Source: Pedobacter westerhofensis (lineage in GTDB: Bacteria > Bacteroidota > Bacteroidia > Sphingobacteriales > Sphingobacteriaceae). Taken from it: 64,000 bases of DNA. Shown in pieces: positions 34,216 through 43,454 of the stretch (the first letter of the stretch is position 1; every line of letters starts with the position of its first letter). The stretch covers positions 496,001 to 560,000 of the forward strand of contig NZ_FXTN01000003.1 in assembly GCF_900182595.1 (NCBI RefSeq). Reading direction: 5' to 3'. The translations under genes and the position numbers were made by a program. The notes below the pieces were generated by a model. That model had not been told where the DNA came from, searched no databases, and was given only the letters and a program-made list of their open reading frames with translations.

Positions 34216-35487
34216 TTGAAAGTAATACATTTAAATACATACGAAGGAAACGGTGGCGCCGGAAGGGCATGCCTGCGGTTAAGTGATGCCCTCAATGCGA
34301 GCGGTGCCGACTCCAGTGTAATGGTATACTATCAGTTTAAGGAAAGTGCAAAGGCTGTGGCCTTTAGTAAAAGCCCCTTTCAGAAAGCCAGGGCTGTATT
34401 TAATATACTTTCTGAGCGGTATATGTCTAAAGGACTGGTGAAGGCGCTCAAGACCCCTTTTTCCATACAATGGTTTGGCCGCTCTATCGCAAAGCACCCT
34501 GCATTAAAAGAGGCTGATCTGATCCATCTGCACTGGATCAATCATGGTTTTCTGCGTCCTAAAGACCTTGCCGCACTGGAAGAGCTGGATAAGCCGATTG
34601 TGTGGACCTTTCATGACAGCAATGCTTTTACGGGCGGCTGCCATGTGCGCTATTCCTGCGAAAACTTTCATAACCAATGCGGGTTCTGCCCCCTTTTAAA
34701 GATCAGTGGCAGGAATGACATTTCGCATCAGAACTGGCTGAGAAAGCGGAAAGGTTACCAGAACCTCGGTTTTCATATCGTTGCGCCCAGTAAATGGATG
34801 GCCAATTCTATCAAATTCAGCAGTTTGATGGGTGCCAGGGATGTTGCGGTGATTCCAAACACGATCGAGACTGCGGTTTTTAAACCGTATGTTAAGGCTG
34901 AGGCCAAAAAGCTCCTGAAGATTGCGCCTGAAAAATTTGTGCTGATGAGCGGTTTTATGCCCTCCAAAAATGACAAACATAAAGGCACTTCCTATCTGAT
35001 CGATGCGCTGAATGACCTGGCGGGCAGACCCGGGATCGACAAAGAAAATATTGAATTGCTGATCTTTGGTAATAAGGAAAACGCCGAGATGCCGGAATTC
35101 CCTTTTAAAACGACGTTTTTAGGAACCATCAGCAATGATATTCATCTGGCCAAGTGTTACTCGGCATCTGACGCATTTATAACCCCTTCACTGGAAGATA
35201 ACCTACCGAACACGGTAATGGAAAGCCTGGCTTGTGCTACGCCTGTAGTGGCCTTTAAAACAGGTGGCATTCCTGATATGGTAGAACATCTGGTAAATGG
35301 CTATCTGGCGGATTATGAATCCGCTGAAGACCTGGCCACCGGTATGGAATGGCTGTATCACGAAGAAAGTGCCGCAGAGATCCAGAAACAGGCACGACTG
35401 ACCATTCTCAAGAACTTTTCTGAAGAGGTGATCGCTGAAAAGCACATGGTGCTGTACCAGTCGCTCATTAACTTACACCCCCGTTAA
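34216..35487 (+). CDS. GT4-family glycosyltransferase (TTG start)
   Basis: This 423-residue GT-B enzyme begins KVIHLNTYEGNGGAGRAC and has the LIHLHWINHGFLRP motif. A Cys-rich stretch with HVRYSCENFHNQCGFCPLL follows, typical of a glycan-assembly subfamily of GT4. The donor-site signature is SDAFITPSLEDNLPNTVMES and ACATPVVAFKTGGIPDMVE. No ATG precedes the conserved N-terminus, so TTG at 34216 is the likely start. It is followed after 12 bases by a GT2 gene. Confidence 0.87.
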   Translation: MKVIHLNTYEGNGGAGRACLRLSDALNASGADSSVMVYYQFKESAKAVAFSKSPFQKARAVFNILSERYMSKGLVKALKTPFSIQWFGRSIAKHPALKEADLIHLHWINHGFLRPKDLAALEELDKPIVWTFHDSNAFTGGCHVRYSCENFHNQCGFCPLLKISGRNDISHQNWLRKRKGYQNLGFHIVAPSKWMANSIKFSSLMGARDVAVIPNTIETAVFKPYVKAEAKKLLKIAPEKFVLMSGFMPSKNDKHKGTSYLIDALNDLAGRPGIDKENIELLIFGNKENAEMPEFPFKTTFLGTISNDIHLAKCYSASDAFITPSLEDNLPNTVMESLACATPVVAFKTGGIPDMVEHLVNGYLADYESAEDLATGMEWLYHEESAAEIQKQARLTILKNFSEEVIAEKHMVLYQSLINLHPR

Positions 35488-35499
35488 ATAAATTGAACC

Positions 35500-36249
35500 A
35501 TGCAGCCAAAGCTTAGTATTATCACGATCGTTTATAACAATGTAAAGGATATCGAACGTACGATGCTTTCCGTACTGAACCAGAGCTATCCCAATATTGA
35601 ATATATCCTGATCGACGGTGCATCTACCGACGGCACAAAAGATATTATTTACCGGTACAAAGACCGGCTGGCGCAGTTTATTTCTGAAAAAGACAAGGGT
35701 ATCTATGATGCGATGAACAAAGGGCTGTCCCTGGCCACAGGCGACTATCTCCTGTTCATGAACTCAGGGGATGAGATTTACAGTACCGATACTGTACGGG
35801 AAGTATTTGCCTCCGCTCCCGGCGCGGATATCTATTACGGCGAAACGGAAATGTATGATGAAGACTGGCATAGTCTGGGCCAGCGCAGGCACGAGGCACC
35901 ACAAACATTTGACTGGAAAAGCTTTAAATATGGCATGAGCATCAGCCATCAGGCCATCTATATCAAACGCGACCTGGCCTCTCCGTATGACCTGCAGTAC
36001 AAATACAGTGCAGATATAGACTGGATTATTAAAGTGGCAAAAAAAGCATCGAGTATTGTTAATACGCATACTTATGTAGCAAAATATCTGGTGGGCGGCA
36101 TTTCCAAGCAGAAACATATGGAAAGCCTGAAAGAACGCTTCCACATTTTTACTAAATATTATGGTTTGCTCCCAAACCTGATCAATCACTTTTCAATTGC
36201 GGTTAACCTTGCACGGTTTTACTTTAAACACCACCGCACAAACGACTAA
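35500..36249 (+). CDS. GT2-family glycosyltransferase
   Basis: This 249-residue GT-A enzyme has SIITIVYNNVKDIERTMLS at the N-terminus, IEYILIDGASTDGT, the metal-binding region around GDYLLFMNSGDEIYS and the acceptor-side SISHQAIYIKRDL. It belongs to the branch resembling WcaA/colanic acid-type transferases. It is the last gene of the glycan cluster. Only a weak AAACCG/CGGTTT hairpin follows the stop. Confidence 0.88.
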   Translation: MQPKLSIITIVYNNVKDIERTMLSVLNQSYPNIEYILIDGASTDGTKDIIYRYKDRLAQFISEKDKGIYDAMNKGLSLATGDYLLFMNSGDEIYSTDTVREVFASAPGADIYYGETEMYDEDWHSLGQRRHEAPQTFDWKSFKYGMSISHQAIYIKRDLASPYDLQYKYSADIDWIIKVAKKASSIVNTHTYVAKYLVGGISKQKHMESLKERFHIFTKYYGLLPNLINHFSIAVNLARFYFKHHRTND

Positions 36250-36347
36250 ACCGCTTACGGTTTGTGCCATTTCAATATCAGTTTACAATTAGAAGAAACA
36301 ATACTTTTTGTGATTTGTAGTAGTTATACACTTTAATAAATAGTATT

Positions 36348-36911
36348 ATGGGAACATTAAGTAATCGTAACATAGCTGTTTTATCAGCAAACGGATTTGA
36401 AGAATCAGAGTTAACAAGCCCTGTCCAAAGATTAAAAGAAGAAGGTGCCACTGTACATATTATCTCATTGGAGCCGGGCAAGATCCAGGGAATGAAACAT
36501 GACCGTGAATGGACTGTAGAAGTTGATGTAGACAAAATAGTAACAGAGGCAAATGCCGACGACTATCAGGGCCTGCTCATTCCGGGCGGTGTACTAAATC
36601 CTGATTCATTAAGAAAAAATGAGGATGCCCTCCAGTTTGTAAGGGCCTTTTTTGAAGCCGGTAAACCGGTCGCAGCCATATGCCACGGTCCGCAGGTATT
36701 GATTTCTGCCGGAGTGGTGGAAGGACGTAACCTCACCTCTACCAAAACGATTAAGATAGATCTTGAAAATGCCGGCGCAAACTGGGAAGATTCCGAGGTA
36801 GTGACTGACCAGGGTTTGGTAACCAGCCGCAGCCCTAAAGACCTTCCTGCATTTAACGACAAGATCGTTGAAGAATTTGCAGAAGGTGTGCACGACGGAC
36901 AGCACGCATAA
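36348..36911 (+). CDS. DJ-1/PfpI family protein (type 1 glutamine amidotransferase-like)
   Basis: This 187-residue protein of the PfpI/YhbO branch has the nucleophile elbow AAICHGPQVLIS with Cys112 and His113, and the conserved acidic residues in NGFEESEL (Glu18/Glu19). Related proteins act as stress-related deglycases or proteases; the exact activity is debated. It is a single gene ending at a bidirectional terminator shared with typA. Confidence 0.9.
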   Translation: MGTLSNRNIAVLSANGFEESELTSPVQRLKEEGATVHIISLEPGKIQGMKHDREWTVEVDVDKIVTEANADDYQGLLIPGGVLNPDSLRKNEDALQFVRAFFEAGKPVAAICHGPQVLISAGVVEGRNLTSTKTIKIDLENAGANWEDSEVVTDQGLVTSRSPKDLPAFNDKIVEEFAEGVHDGQHA

Positions 36912-36942
36912 GCACCGGTATCGTTCAGAATACCATTAAACA

Positions 36943-36980
36943 AAAAAACGCCTGCAAGCAAGAGCTTACAGGCGTTTTTT
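36943..36980. terminator. Bidirectional terminator between pfpI-like gene and typA
   Basis: AAAAAACGCCTG (36943-36954) pairs with CAGGCGTTTTTT (36969-36980), with a further AAG/CTT pairing inside and a six-base loop. A-run and T-run flank the stem, so it can serve both convergent genes. Confidence 0.9.
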
Positions 36981-36995
36981 AATGATATGGAAGTC

Positions 36996-38801
36996 CTATT
37001 GGAATTGTTTTCCTTTGATCTTACGCTCATTTTCTGTTAAGAAGATTTTACGTAAACGCATGCTTAACGGAGTAATTTCAATATACTCGTCAGCCTGGAT
37101 ATACTCCATTGCTTCTTCTAATGAGAATTTAATTGCAGGAGCAATACGGTTACTATCATCTGTACCTGAAGCACGCATGTTAGTCAAGGCTTTTCCTTTA
37201 ACAATATTTACTACCAGGTCATTGTCACGGATGTGCTCACCCATAATCTGACCTTCGTAAACATCTACACCCGGATCAACAAAGAAACGACCGCGATCCT
37301 GTAATTTGTCAATTGAATAAGCAGTAGTACTACCTTTTTCCATTGATACAAGAACACCGTTTAACCTTCCAGGAATTGTACCTTTCCAGGGCTCGTAAGC
37401 TTTGAAACGGTGAGCCATAATTGCTTCACCACCTGTTGCTGTCAATACGTTGTTTCTTAATCCGATGATACCACGTGCAGGGATTTCAAACTCTAAATGC
37501 TGAAGATCGCCTTTTGGTTCCATGATCAGAAGTTCACCTTTACGTTGTGTAACCAATTCAATTACCTTACCGGCAACTTCACCAGGAACATCTACGATCA
37601 GGGTCTCAACCGGCTCACATTTTTTACCATCAATTTCTTTGATAATAACCTGTGGCTGTCCAACCTGGATTTCGTATCCTTCGCGACGCATGGTCTCAAT
37701 CAGTACTGATAAATGGAGAATACCCCTTCCGTATACCAGATACGCATCAGGAGATTCTGTCTCAACCACTTTAAGGGCAAGATTTTTCTCCATCTCTTTG
37801 TATAAACGTTCTTTAATACGCTGAGAAGTAACAAATTTACCTTCTTTACCAAAGAAAGGAGAGTTGTTAATAGTGAACAGCATGTTCATTGTAGGCTCAT
37901 CGATTTTGATTACAGGAAGTTGTTCCGGTGCATCAAAGTCAGAGATCGTATCACCGATATCAAAACCATCGATACCTACAACAGCGCAGATATCACCTGA
38001 TTTTACTTCAGTAGTACGGATCTTTCCAAGACCTTCAAATGTATATAGTTCTTTTACTCTTGATTTAACCATTTTACCATCACGTTTGATCAACGTTACA
38101 GGCTGGTTTTCTTTGATCGATCCACGGTGAACACGTCCAACCGCAATACGGCCTACAAAAGATGAATAATCCAGTGAGGTGATCTGCATCTGCAAAGTAC
38201 CTTCCAGCATTGGCGGAGGTGGGATGTTTGCTACAACAGCATCAAGCAAAGGGAAGATATCAGTAGTTGGTTTAGTCCAGTCAGTACTCATCCATCCTTG
38301 TTTTGATGAACCGTAGATTACCGGGAAGTCCAACTGGTCTTCTGTAGCCTCAAGGTTAAAGAACAATTCAAAGATTTGCTCATAAACTTCTTCAGGGCGA
38401 CAGTTTTCTTTATCTACCTTGTTTACAACAACAATAGGTTTAAGACCTAAAGCCAGGGCTTTTTGAGTTACGAAACGGGTTTGGGGCATCGCACCTTCAA
38501 ACGCATCACATAATAACAACACACCATCAGCCATTTTCAGTACACGTTCTACCTCACCGCCAAAGTCGGCGTGACCAGGTGTATCAATAATGTTGATCTT
38601 AGTGTCTTTATACATTACAGAAACGTTTTTAGAAACGATCGTGATACCACGTTCTCTCTCCAGGTCGTTATTATCAAGTATCAAGTCACCTGTTTGTTCG
38701 TTATCACGAAAAATTGAACAAGTGTGTAAAATCTTATCAACCAATGTAGTTTTACCGTGGTCAACGTGTGCTATGATAGCTATATTTCTTATTTTTTGCA
38801 T
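36996..38801 (-). CDS. typA: Translational GTPase TypA/BipA
   Basis: This 601-residue ribosome-associated GTPase is involved in ribosome assembly and stress adaptation. G1 [10 protein letters not shown] is at 11-20, followed by [11 protein letters not shown]3 [14 protein letters not shown]4 VVNKVDK and the downstream EF-G-like domains with the C-terminal BipA domain ([18 protein letters not shown]). Its length is normal. A TATCTTTG -7 box lies about 22 bases ahead of the ATG. Confidence 0.98.
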   Translation of the reverse strand: MQKIRNIAIIAHVDHGKTTLVDKILHTCSIFRDNEQTGDLILDNNDLERERGITIVSKNVSVMYKDTKINIIDTPGHADFGGEVERVLKMADGVLLLCDAFEGAMPQTRFVTQKALALGLKPIVVVNKVDKENCRPEEVYEQIFELFFNLEATEDQLDFPVIYGSSKQGWMSTDWTKPTTDIFPLLDAVVANIPPPPMLEGTLQMQITSLDYSSFVGRIAVGRVHRGSIKENQPVTLIKRDGKMVKSRVKELYTFEGLGKIRTTEVKSGDICAVVGIDGFDIGDTISDFDAPEQLPVIKIDEPTMNMLFTINNSPFFGKEGKFVTSQRIKERLYKEMEKNLALKVVETESPDAYLVYGRGILHLSVLIETMRREGYEIQVGQPQVIIKEIDGKKCEPVETLIVDVPGEVAGKVIELVTQRKGELLIMEPKGDLQHLEFEIPARGIIGLRNNVLTATGGEAIMAHRFKAYEPWKGTIPGRLNGVLVSMEKGSTTAYSIDKLQDRGRFFVDPGVDVYEGQIMGEHIRDNDLVVNIVKGKALTNMRASGTDDSNRIAPAIKFSLEEAMEYIQADEYIEITPLSMRLRKIFLTENERKIKGKQFQ

Positions 38802-38822
38802 AAAATGCGCCTAATTTTGGCG

Positions 38823-38830
38823 CAAAGATA
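38823..38830 (-). promoter_or_regulatory. -7 element of typA
   Basis: The minus strand reads TATCTTTG, an exact TAnnTTTG match followed by C as is common in this phylum. It predicts a start of transcription near 38817 and a leader of about 15 bases containing part of a GCGCC/GGCGC inverted repeat (38810-38826). No clear -33 TTG is present. Confidence 0.4.
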
Positions 38831-38928
38831 ACGTAAATTTTTGATATATCATCCTATCTGATAGGACAATGTCATAATTAAAATAATTGAACAACTCTTT
38901 TGCTGCGAATTTGTTTAGTGATAAAAAG

Positions 38929-39603
38929 ATGGAAAAGAAAGCAATTGTAGCTGGCGCAAGCGGAGCAATCGGGAATAGTTTACTCTTCCACTTACTGGGG
39001 AATAAAAATTATGCTCATGTGCTGATCCTGGTAAGAAGTGAATTGCGCATACAGCATCCCAAGCTGCAACAGCTTGTGGTAGATTACGACCGGATCAGCG
39101 ATTATGCGGCACAGCTCAACGCAGATGTAGTTTTTTGCTGCCTGGGGACAACAAAAAGCAAGACCCCCGATCAGCGCCAGTATAAAAAGATCGACTACCA
39201 GTATCCACTGGATATTGCGCGGATTACCAGCAGAAATGGCAGCAAAGGCTTTCACCTGATCTCTTCTATAGGTGCAGATAAAAATTCAAAGATGTTTTAT
39301 ACGAGAACAAAAGGCGAAGTAGAAAACGACCTGCAGCAGGTTCCCTTTGATGATATCCATATTTATCGCCCCTCGTTACTGGATGCACCAAGGAAAGACA
39401 AGCGCTTTATGGAAAGCAGTATGAATATCATCATGAATGTAATCAACCCTGTTCTGATCGGTGGATTAAAAAAATACAGGAGCATTAGGGTTGAAGACAT
39501 TGCAAAAACCATGATCAGGCTCTCCCTGGAAGATAAAAAGGGGATATTTGTCCATGAATCAGATGAGATCCAGAAGCTTAGCGAGGGCGATACCACCGAA
39601 TAG
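38929..39603 (+). CDS. NAD(P)-binding oxidoreductase (atypical SDR, HTATIP2-like)
   Basis: This 224-residue Rossmann protein begins KAIVAGASGAIGNSLLFHLL (dinucleotide motif) and has DVVFCCLGTTKSKT, HLISSIGADKNSKMFYTRTK with a Y-x-x-x-K pair, and YRPSLLDAPRKDKRFM. It resembles the HTATIP2/YwnB branch of atypical short-chain dehydrogenases; the substrate is unknown. The ATG at 38929 is used instead of a TTG 14 codons upstream. Confidence 0.85.
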   Translation: MEKKAIVAGASGAIGNSLLFHLLGNKNYAHVLILVRSELRIQHPKLQQLVVDYDRISDYAAQLNADVVFCCLGTTKSKTPDQRQYKKIDYQYPLDIARITSRNGSKGFHLISSIGADKNSKMFYTRTKGEVENDLQQVPFDDIHIYRPSLLDAPRKDKRFMESSMNIIMNVINPVLIGGLKKYRSIRVEDIAKTMIRLSLEDKKGIFVHESDEIQKLSEGDTTE

Positions 39604-39654
39604 TATAGTCTGGGCTGAGGACTTGCCAGGTACAATAATTTACAATTTACAGAC

Positions 39655-39683
39655 TTGCTGCAAAGGCTAATTAGTTATTTTTG
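39655..39683 (+). promoter_or_regulatory. Promoter of the FeoB-associated peptide gene
   Basis: TTG at 39655-39657 and TATTTTTG at 39676-39683 are separated by 18 bases and match the Bacteroidota consensus exactly. Only four bases lie between the -7 box and the ATG at 39688, so the mRNA is predicted to be leaderless. Confidence 0.6.
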
Positions 39684-39687
39684 TGTA

Positions 39688-39849
39688 ATGGACGTGCAAA
39701 TTATTTTAGTTGGACTTTTATTTTTGGCTGCCCTTTTCTATATTGGGCGCATCATTTACCGTTCTGTGTCTCCAAAAAGCGGAGGCTGTGCTTCAGGATG
39801 CGGCAAATGTGGTGTGGACCTCTCCAAGATCGAGGTCAAGAATAAATAG
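39688..39849 (+). CDS. FeoB-associated Cys-rich membrane protein
   Basis: This 53-residue protein has one membrane helix (VQIILVGLLFLAALFYIG), a basic stretch and a cysteine cluster GGCASGCGKCG, as in PF12669 proteins linked to ferrous iron transport. No feoA or feoB gene is nearby. The real start is the ATG at 39688, not the TTG at 39655, which is part of the promoter. The Crp/Fnr-type regulator gene follows 13 bases later. Confidence 0.82.
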   Translation: MDVQIILVGLLFLAALFYIGRIIYRSVSPKSGGCASGCGKCGVDLSKIEVKNK

Positions 39850-39862
39850 CTTTAAAAACAAC

Positions 39863-40450
39863 ATGCTTGATCAGTTCAAAGATTATCTGCGCCAACGTAT
39901 AACCATAACTGATGAGCAGTTCGACTTAATTTCCAGCGAGATCAAAGTTAAAACCTTCGAAAAAAACAAAATCATCCTTTCTCCCGGAGAGACCAGTACG
40001 AAGACATTTTTTGTATCGGAAGGCCTGCTGCGCTGTTATTCTGTGGACAGCAAAGCGAAAACGAATGTCATACAGTTTGCGCCTGAACGCTGGTGGCTGT
40101 CTGAAAGGAACGGGTTCTTTGATGAGCCATCAGATTTCTACATTGATGCGATAGAACCTACAACAGCCTTACTTTTACCCAGAAATTATTTTAATGATTC
40201 TGCAGTTCATGTGCCCTGCATGCATGACCTGAACAATACCATGCTAAACAATTCCATCCGCTTTATGCAAAAAAGGATTAATATGCTCCTGAGCGCTACT
40301 GCAGAAGAGCGTTACCTTGACTTTATAAAGTTGTATCCCAACCTTACCCTGAGGGTGCCGCAATGGATGATCGCCTCTTATCTGGGCATCACTCCCGAAT
40401 CGCTGAGCCGTGTACGTAAAGACCTTGCACACAAACACTTCAAAGCTTAA
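39863..40450 (+). CDS. Crp/Fnr family transcriptional regulator
   Basis: This 195-residue regulator has an N-terminal cyclic-nucleotide-binding-like beta-barrel (ILSPGETSTKTFFVSEGLLR) and a C-terminal helix-turn-helix (VPQWMIASYLGITPESLSRV). It lacks an Fnr-type cysteine cluster. The ATG at 39863 starts the conserved protein. It is probably co-transcribed with the upstream Cys-rich peptide gene; targets are unknown. Confidence 0.88.
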   Translation: MLDQFKDYLRQRITITDEQFDLISSEIKVKTFEKNKIILSPGETSTKTFFVSEGLLRCYSVDSKAKTNVIQFAPERWWLSERNGFFDEPSDFYIDAIEPTTALLLPRNYFNDSAVHVPCMHDLNNTMLNNSIRFMQKRINMLLSATAEERYLDFIKLYPNLTLRVPQWMIASYLGITPESLSRVRKDLAHKHFKA

Positions 40451-40493
40451 ATATTTCTTATCATACATCAACGTGTGCATAATTTATTAGTCC

Positions 40494-40501
40494 TAATTTT
40501 G
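40494..40501 (+). promoter_or_regulatory. -7 element ahead of the YceI gene
   Basis: TAATTTTG matches TAnnTTTG exactly and lies 34 bases before the YceI ATG. A TTG at the -33 position was not seen. Confidence 0.35.
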
Positions 40502-40535
40502 GGTATAACAAATAACCAATCTTAAACATAATATT

Positions 40536-41066
40536 ATGGCAACTACTAAATGGGCTTTAGACCCAATGCACAGCGAACTTCAGTTCAAAGTTAAACACCT
40601 AATGATCACTACTGTTACCGGTAGCTTCAATGACTTTTCTGCAGAACTGATCACAGAGTCTGAGGATTTTGATGGTGCTACAGTAAGTTTTAAAGCTGGT
40701 GTTGATTCTGTAGATACAGGAAACGGCGACAGAGACGGTCACTTAAAAAGCGGCGATTTCTTTAATGCAGATGAATTCCCTTCGATTACCTTCAGTTCTA
40801 CATCTTTCAGCAAAGCTGGCGGAGATTATAAACTTACCGGAGATTTAACTATCAAAGATGTAACTAAACCTGTTACCCTTGACGTTGAATTTGGTGGTAC
40901 AGTAACTGATCTTTACGGACAGAACAAAGCAGGATTCAGCATCAGCGGAAAATTCAACAGAACTGATTTTGGTTTAACCTGGAACGCAGCTTTGGAAACC
41001 GGTGGTGTTGTAGTAAGTGAAGAGGTGAGGATTTTAGGCGAACTGCAATTCGTAAAACAAGCATAG
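40536..41066 (+). CDS. YceI family protein
   Basis: This 176-residue lipocalin-like beta-barrel of the YceI family binds a long-chain isoprenoid or similar lipid in characterised members. Signatures include KWALDPMHSELQFKVKHLMI, the DGDR-like GNGDRDGHLKSGDFFNADE and FPSITFSSTSF, and the C-terminal EEVRILGELQFVK. There is no signal peptide, so it should be cytosolic. It is a single gene followed by a structured 3' region and terminator. Confidence 0.92.
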   Translation: MATTKWALDPMHSELQFKVKHLMITTVTGSFNDFSAELITESEDFDGATVSFKAGVDSVDTGNGDRDGHLKSGDFFNADEFPSITFSSTSFSKAGGDYKLTGDLTIKDVTKPVTLDVEFGGTVTDLYGQNKAGFSISGKFNRTDFGLTWNAALETGGVVVSEEVRILGELQFVKQA

Positions 41067-41108
41067 TCAGACCAATTAAATAATAAGCCTTTCCTTTTGC
41101 CCGGCTAC

Positions 41109-41166
41109 GATGCAAAACCGGAGGTTGCGTCGGCCAGACACAATCCAGCGCGGTCGTTACTGCATC
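41109..41166 (+). ncRNA. Possible structured RNA in the YceI 3' region
   Basis: Between the YceI stop and the terminator there is a stretch much richer in G and C than other spacers. GATGCA (41109-41114) and TGCATC (41161-41166) could close a 46-base interior containing AACC/GGTT and CC/GG short helices. It contains no open frame of note. It could be a 3'-UTR-derived small RNA, but the evidence is only base composition and potential pairing. Confidence 0.25.
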
Positions 41167-41190
41167 ATGGTTTTGACAACTTTAAGAAAT

Positions 41191-41216
41191 AAAAAAAGGG
41201 CTTAAGCCCTTTTTTT
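41191..41216. terminator. Bidirectional terminator (YceI / small lipoprotein)
   Basis: The sequence is a perfect palindrome: seven A, GGGCTT, AAGCCC and seven T. It sits between the convergent YceI and lipoprotein genes and overlaps the stop codon of the latter at 41215-41217. Confidence 0.85.
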
Positions 41217-41424
41217 ATTTCTTTTTCCCTGTAGTATCGGTTTGCAAACTGTCAATCAGCGTGGTGTCCGACTGCTTTGGAGGAGTGGCAGACTGACTTT
41301 TAATGTTTGTATCAATCGTTACTGAATCTGGCTTTTTTTCACTTCCCTTATCGCCCATGGTACAGGCAGAAAAAGAACACACGCCAAGAATCGCTATAAA
41401 AAAGTATTTCGTTAGATGTTTCAT
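41215..41424 (-). CDS. Small hypothetical lipoprotein
   Basis: This 69-residue protein has a signal peptide ending in a lipobox FSAC (Cys21) and a hydrophilic Thr/Ser/Lys/Asp-rich tail without recognisable fold (SVTIDTNIKSQSATPPKQSD). The ATG at 41424 starts the signal peptide; one five codons earlier is less likely. It lies 43 bases downstream of ispF on the same strand. No family was recognised. Confidence 0.65.
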   Translation of the reverse strand: MKHLTKYFFIAILGVCSFSACTMGDKGSEKKPDSVTIDTNIKSQSATPPKQSDTTLIDSLQTDTTGKKK

Positions 41425-41467
41425 AAACAGTGGTTTCATTTAAAAACCCGCTGATACTCCAATTGTT

Positions 41468-41947
41468 TTACAATTTTTGAATGAGGCATACGGCATAAGC
41501 CACAACACCTTCCTCCCTGCCAATAAAGCCCATCATCTCATTGGTAGTAGCTTTAATGGAAATATCTTCAACAGGGAGGTTAATGGCCCTAGAGATATTT
41601 TCCTGCATCTGTGGAATATGGGGATTGATTTTTGGGGCCTCCAGACACAGCATAGCATCTATATTGCCTATTGTCCATCCTTTTTCAGTCAGTAATTTCA
41701 CTGTTTCCTGCAAAAGAATGACACTGCTGATTCCCTTCCAGCGGGGATCGGTGTTTTTGAAATGAAAGCCAATATCCCTCAGGTTTGCTGCACCTAACAG
41801 GGCATCGCAAATGGCATGTAGCAGCACATCGGCATCAGAATGTCCAAATGCGCCTTTGTGATGATCAAGAGTTACCCCGCCCATTACAAAGGGGTGCTGA
41901 TCTTTTAACTGATGTACATCAAATCCAAATCCTACTTTTATCTTCAT
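41468..41947 (-). CDS. ispF: 2-C-methyl-D-erythritol 2,4-cyclodiphosphate synthase
   Basis: This 159-residue enzyme of the non-mevalonate isoprenoid pathway forms the cyclic diphosphate. Metal ligands Asp10 and His12 (GFDVHQL) and His44 (DADVLLHAICDALLGA) are present, as are DIGFHFKNTDP and ISIKATTNEMMGFIGREEG. It has normal length and would act as a trimer. porV lies 90 bases upstream on the same strand. Confidence 0.97.
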   Translation of the reverse strand: MKIKVGFGFDVHQLKDQHPFVMGGVTLDHHKGAFGHSDADVLLHAICDALLGAANLRDIGFHFKNTDPRWKGISSVILLQETVKLLTEKGWTIGNIDAMLCLEAPKINPHIPQMQENISRAINLPVEDISIKATTNEMMGFIGREEGVVAYAVCLIQKL

Positions 41948-42037
41948 CTTAATCCTTTTAAATTATTTACTGCTGCTGCTTGGCAGGGGGTCATTATTGT
42001 TAACTGCTGCTGTTAATTTTAGCCGGGTTAGTTCTTA

Positions 42038-43219
42038 TTAATTGCTGGCACTTCCGATATTAAATATCAGGGAAAACCTAAGTGTATTTGCCAGCGGGCT
42101 GTTTTGAGAATTAGCCAGCAGGTAAGAAAAGTTGAGCTCCATGGCCTCATATTTTACACCTGTGCCCATTGTAAAATATCTCCTGTCGCCCTTTTTAGGG
42201 TTTTCATAAAAATATCCCGCCCTGAGGGCAAATTTCTTATTGTACCAGTATTCCAGTCCGGATGCGATATTGATCTCCTTTAGTTCTTCTGATGCGCCAC
42301 CCGGTGCATCTGTGAAGGAGCCGAAAATACCCGACGGAACTGAACGGTTGGGGTCTTTGCCTGATTGTATAGTTCCGTCTGTATTGTAGATTGGCTGGGT
42401 TGGGACAAGCAGTTTATTGAAGTCTAAGGCCACTGTGATTTCATTCTCGTCATCAAGAATGAATGTTCCCGCCCCGCCTATTTTTAAGTTGGTGGGCAAA
42501 AAGTATTCTTCGCCCGCGTCAGAATAACTCATTTTTGTTCCGATGTTGGAGATGTTCATACCCGCAGAAAGTATCGCATCATGACCAAGCCAGTAAGTTT
42601 GCTTTTTAAAATACGCAGAAACATCTACAGCGAGCGACTGCCCTGCCCTGTTCTGCTGCCCCACTGAAAACTGGTTGGTGGCAATATTGGAATGAATATA
42701 CCTGAGGGCAGTACCCAGAGAGAAAGAATCGCCGAAGCGGCGGGCGTAAGTAAGATCTACCGCCAGTTCACTGGGGCTGAAAGTACCAAGATCCTGCTGA
42801 TTCACATCAGTCAACTGGATCTTGCCCAGTGAGAAATAACGCAGGGAACTTCCAATGGTGCTGTTTGCATCAATTTTGTAAAAACCGCTGAGATAACCAA
42901 GATTGATATCTGAGGCGATATTCTTTAACCATGGACTGTAAGAGAGGGAGAAACCCGACTGCTGTTCAAGAAAAGCAATTTTGGAAGGGTTAATGCTCAG
43001 AGCATTTGCATCAGGCGCCACTGCAACACCGGCCTCGCCCATTCCCCCAATCCTTGCGTCCGGAGTAATCAGTAAAAATGGAACTGCTGTACGGATACTG
43101 TTAAACCTGCTGCCGTTGGTTTGGGCTTCGGAAAGCGCTTGTGCATAAACTGCAACACTGCTTTCTGTCAAGAAAAGAAGACACAAAGAAAGAAACTGTA
43201 AAAAGCGCTTAAGATTCAT
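42038..43219 (-). CDS. porV: Type IX secretion system outer-membrane protein PorV (LptO)
   Basis: This 393-residue FadL-like barrel delivers type IX secretion substrates from the translocon to the PorU attachment complex in characterised Bacteroidota. After a signal peptide ending VYAQ come RTAVPFLLITPDARIGGMGE and AGVAVAPDANALSINPSKIA, the PorV signature, and SYSPWLKNIASDINLGYLSG. gldJ lies divergently upstream; porU is not in the window. A TATATTTG box at 43288-43295 may be the -7 element. Confidence 0.9.
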   Translation of the reverse strand: MNLKRFLQFLSLCLLFLTESSVAVYAQALSEAQTNGSRFNSIRTAVPFLLITPDARIGGMGEAGVAVAPDANALSINPSKIAFLEQQSGFSLSYSPWLKNIASDINLGYLSGFYKIDANSTIGSSLRYFSLGKIQLTDVNQQDLGTFSPSELAVDLTYARRFGDSFSLGTALRYIHSNIATNQFSVGQQNRAGQSLAVDVSAYFKKQTYWLGHDAILSAGMNISNIGTKMSYSDAGEEYFLPTNLKIGGAGTFILDDENEITVALDFNKLLVPTQPIYNTDGTIQSGKDPNRSVPSGIFGSFTDAPGGASEELKEINIASGLEYWYNKKFALRAGYFYENPKKGDRRYFTMGTGVKYEAMELNFSYLLANSQNSPLANTLRFSLIFNIGSASN

Positions 43220-43396
43220 TGTCCTTTATTAATTGATCATCTCTTGAAGCACGGTAAGGAGCACAATTTCAGAGTCGTAATATTCTTCAAATATAATTAA
43301 ATAAGCAATTTAATCATATCAATCAAAAAATCGCAGTTCAAAAATACGCCAATGTATTGATTTTAAGCTGTTTTAACATCTTATTGTTCAATTGTT

Positions 43397-43428
43397 TTGG
43401 TGCATTGGATTTTTTTTGTGTAAATTTA
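43397..43428 (+). promoter_or_regulatory. Possible promoter of gldJ
   Basis: TTG at 43397-43399 and TAAATTTA at 43421-43428 (one mismatch) are 21 bases apart. It predicts a leader of about 20 bases before the gldJ ATG at 43455. Confidence 0.35.
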
Positions 43429-43454
43429 TCCTCATAATTACCCAACATGATCTT

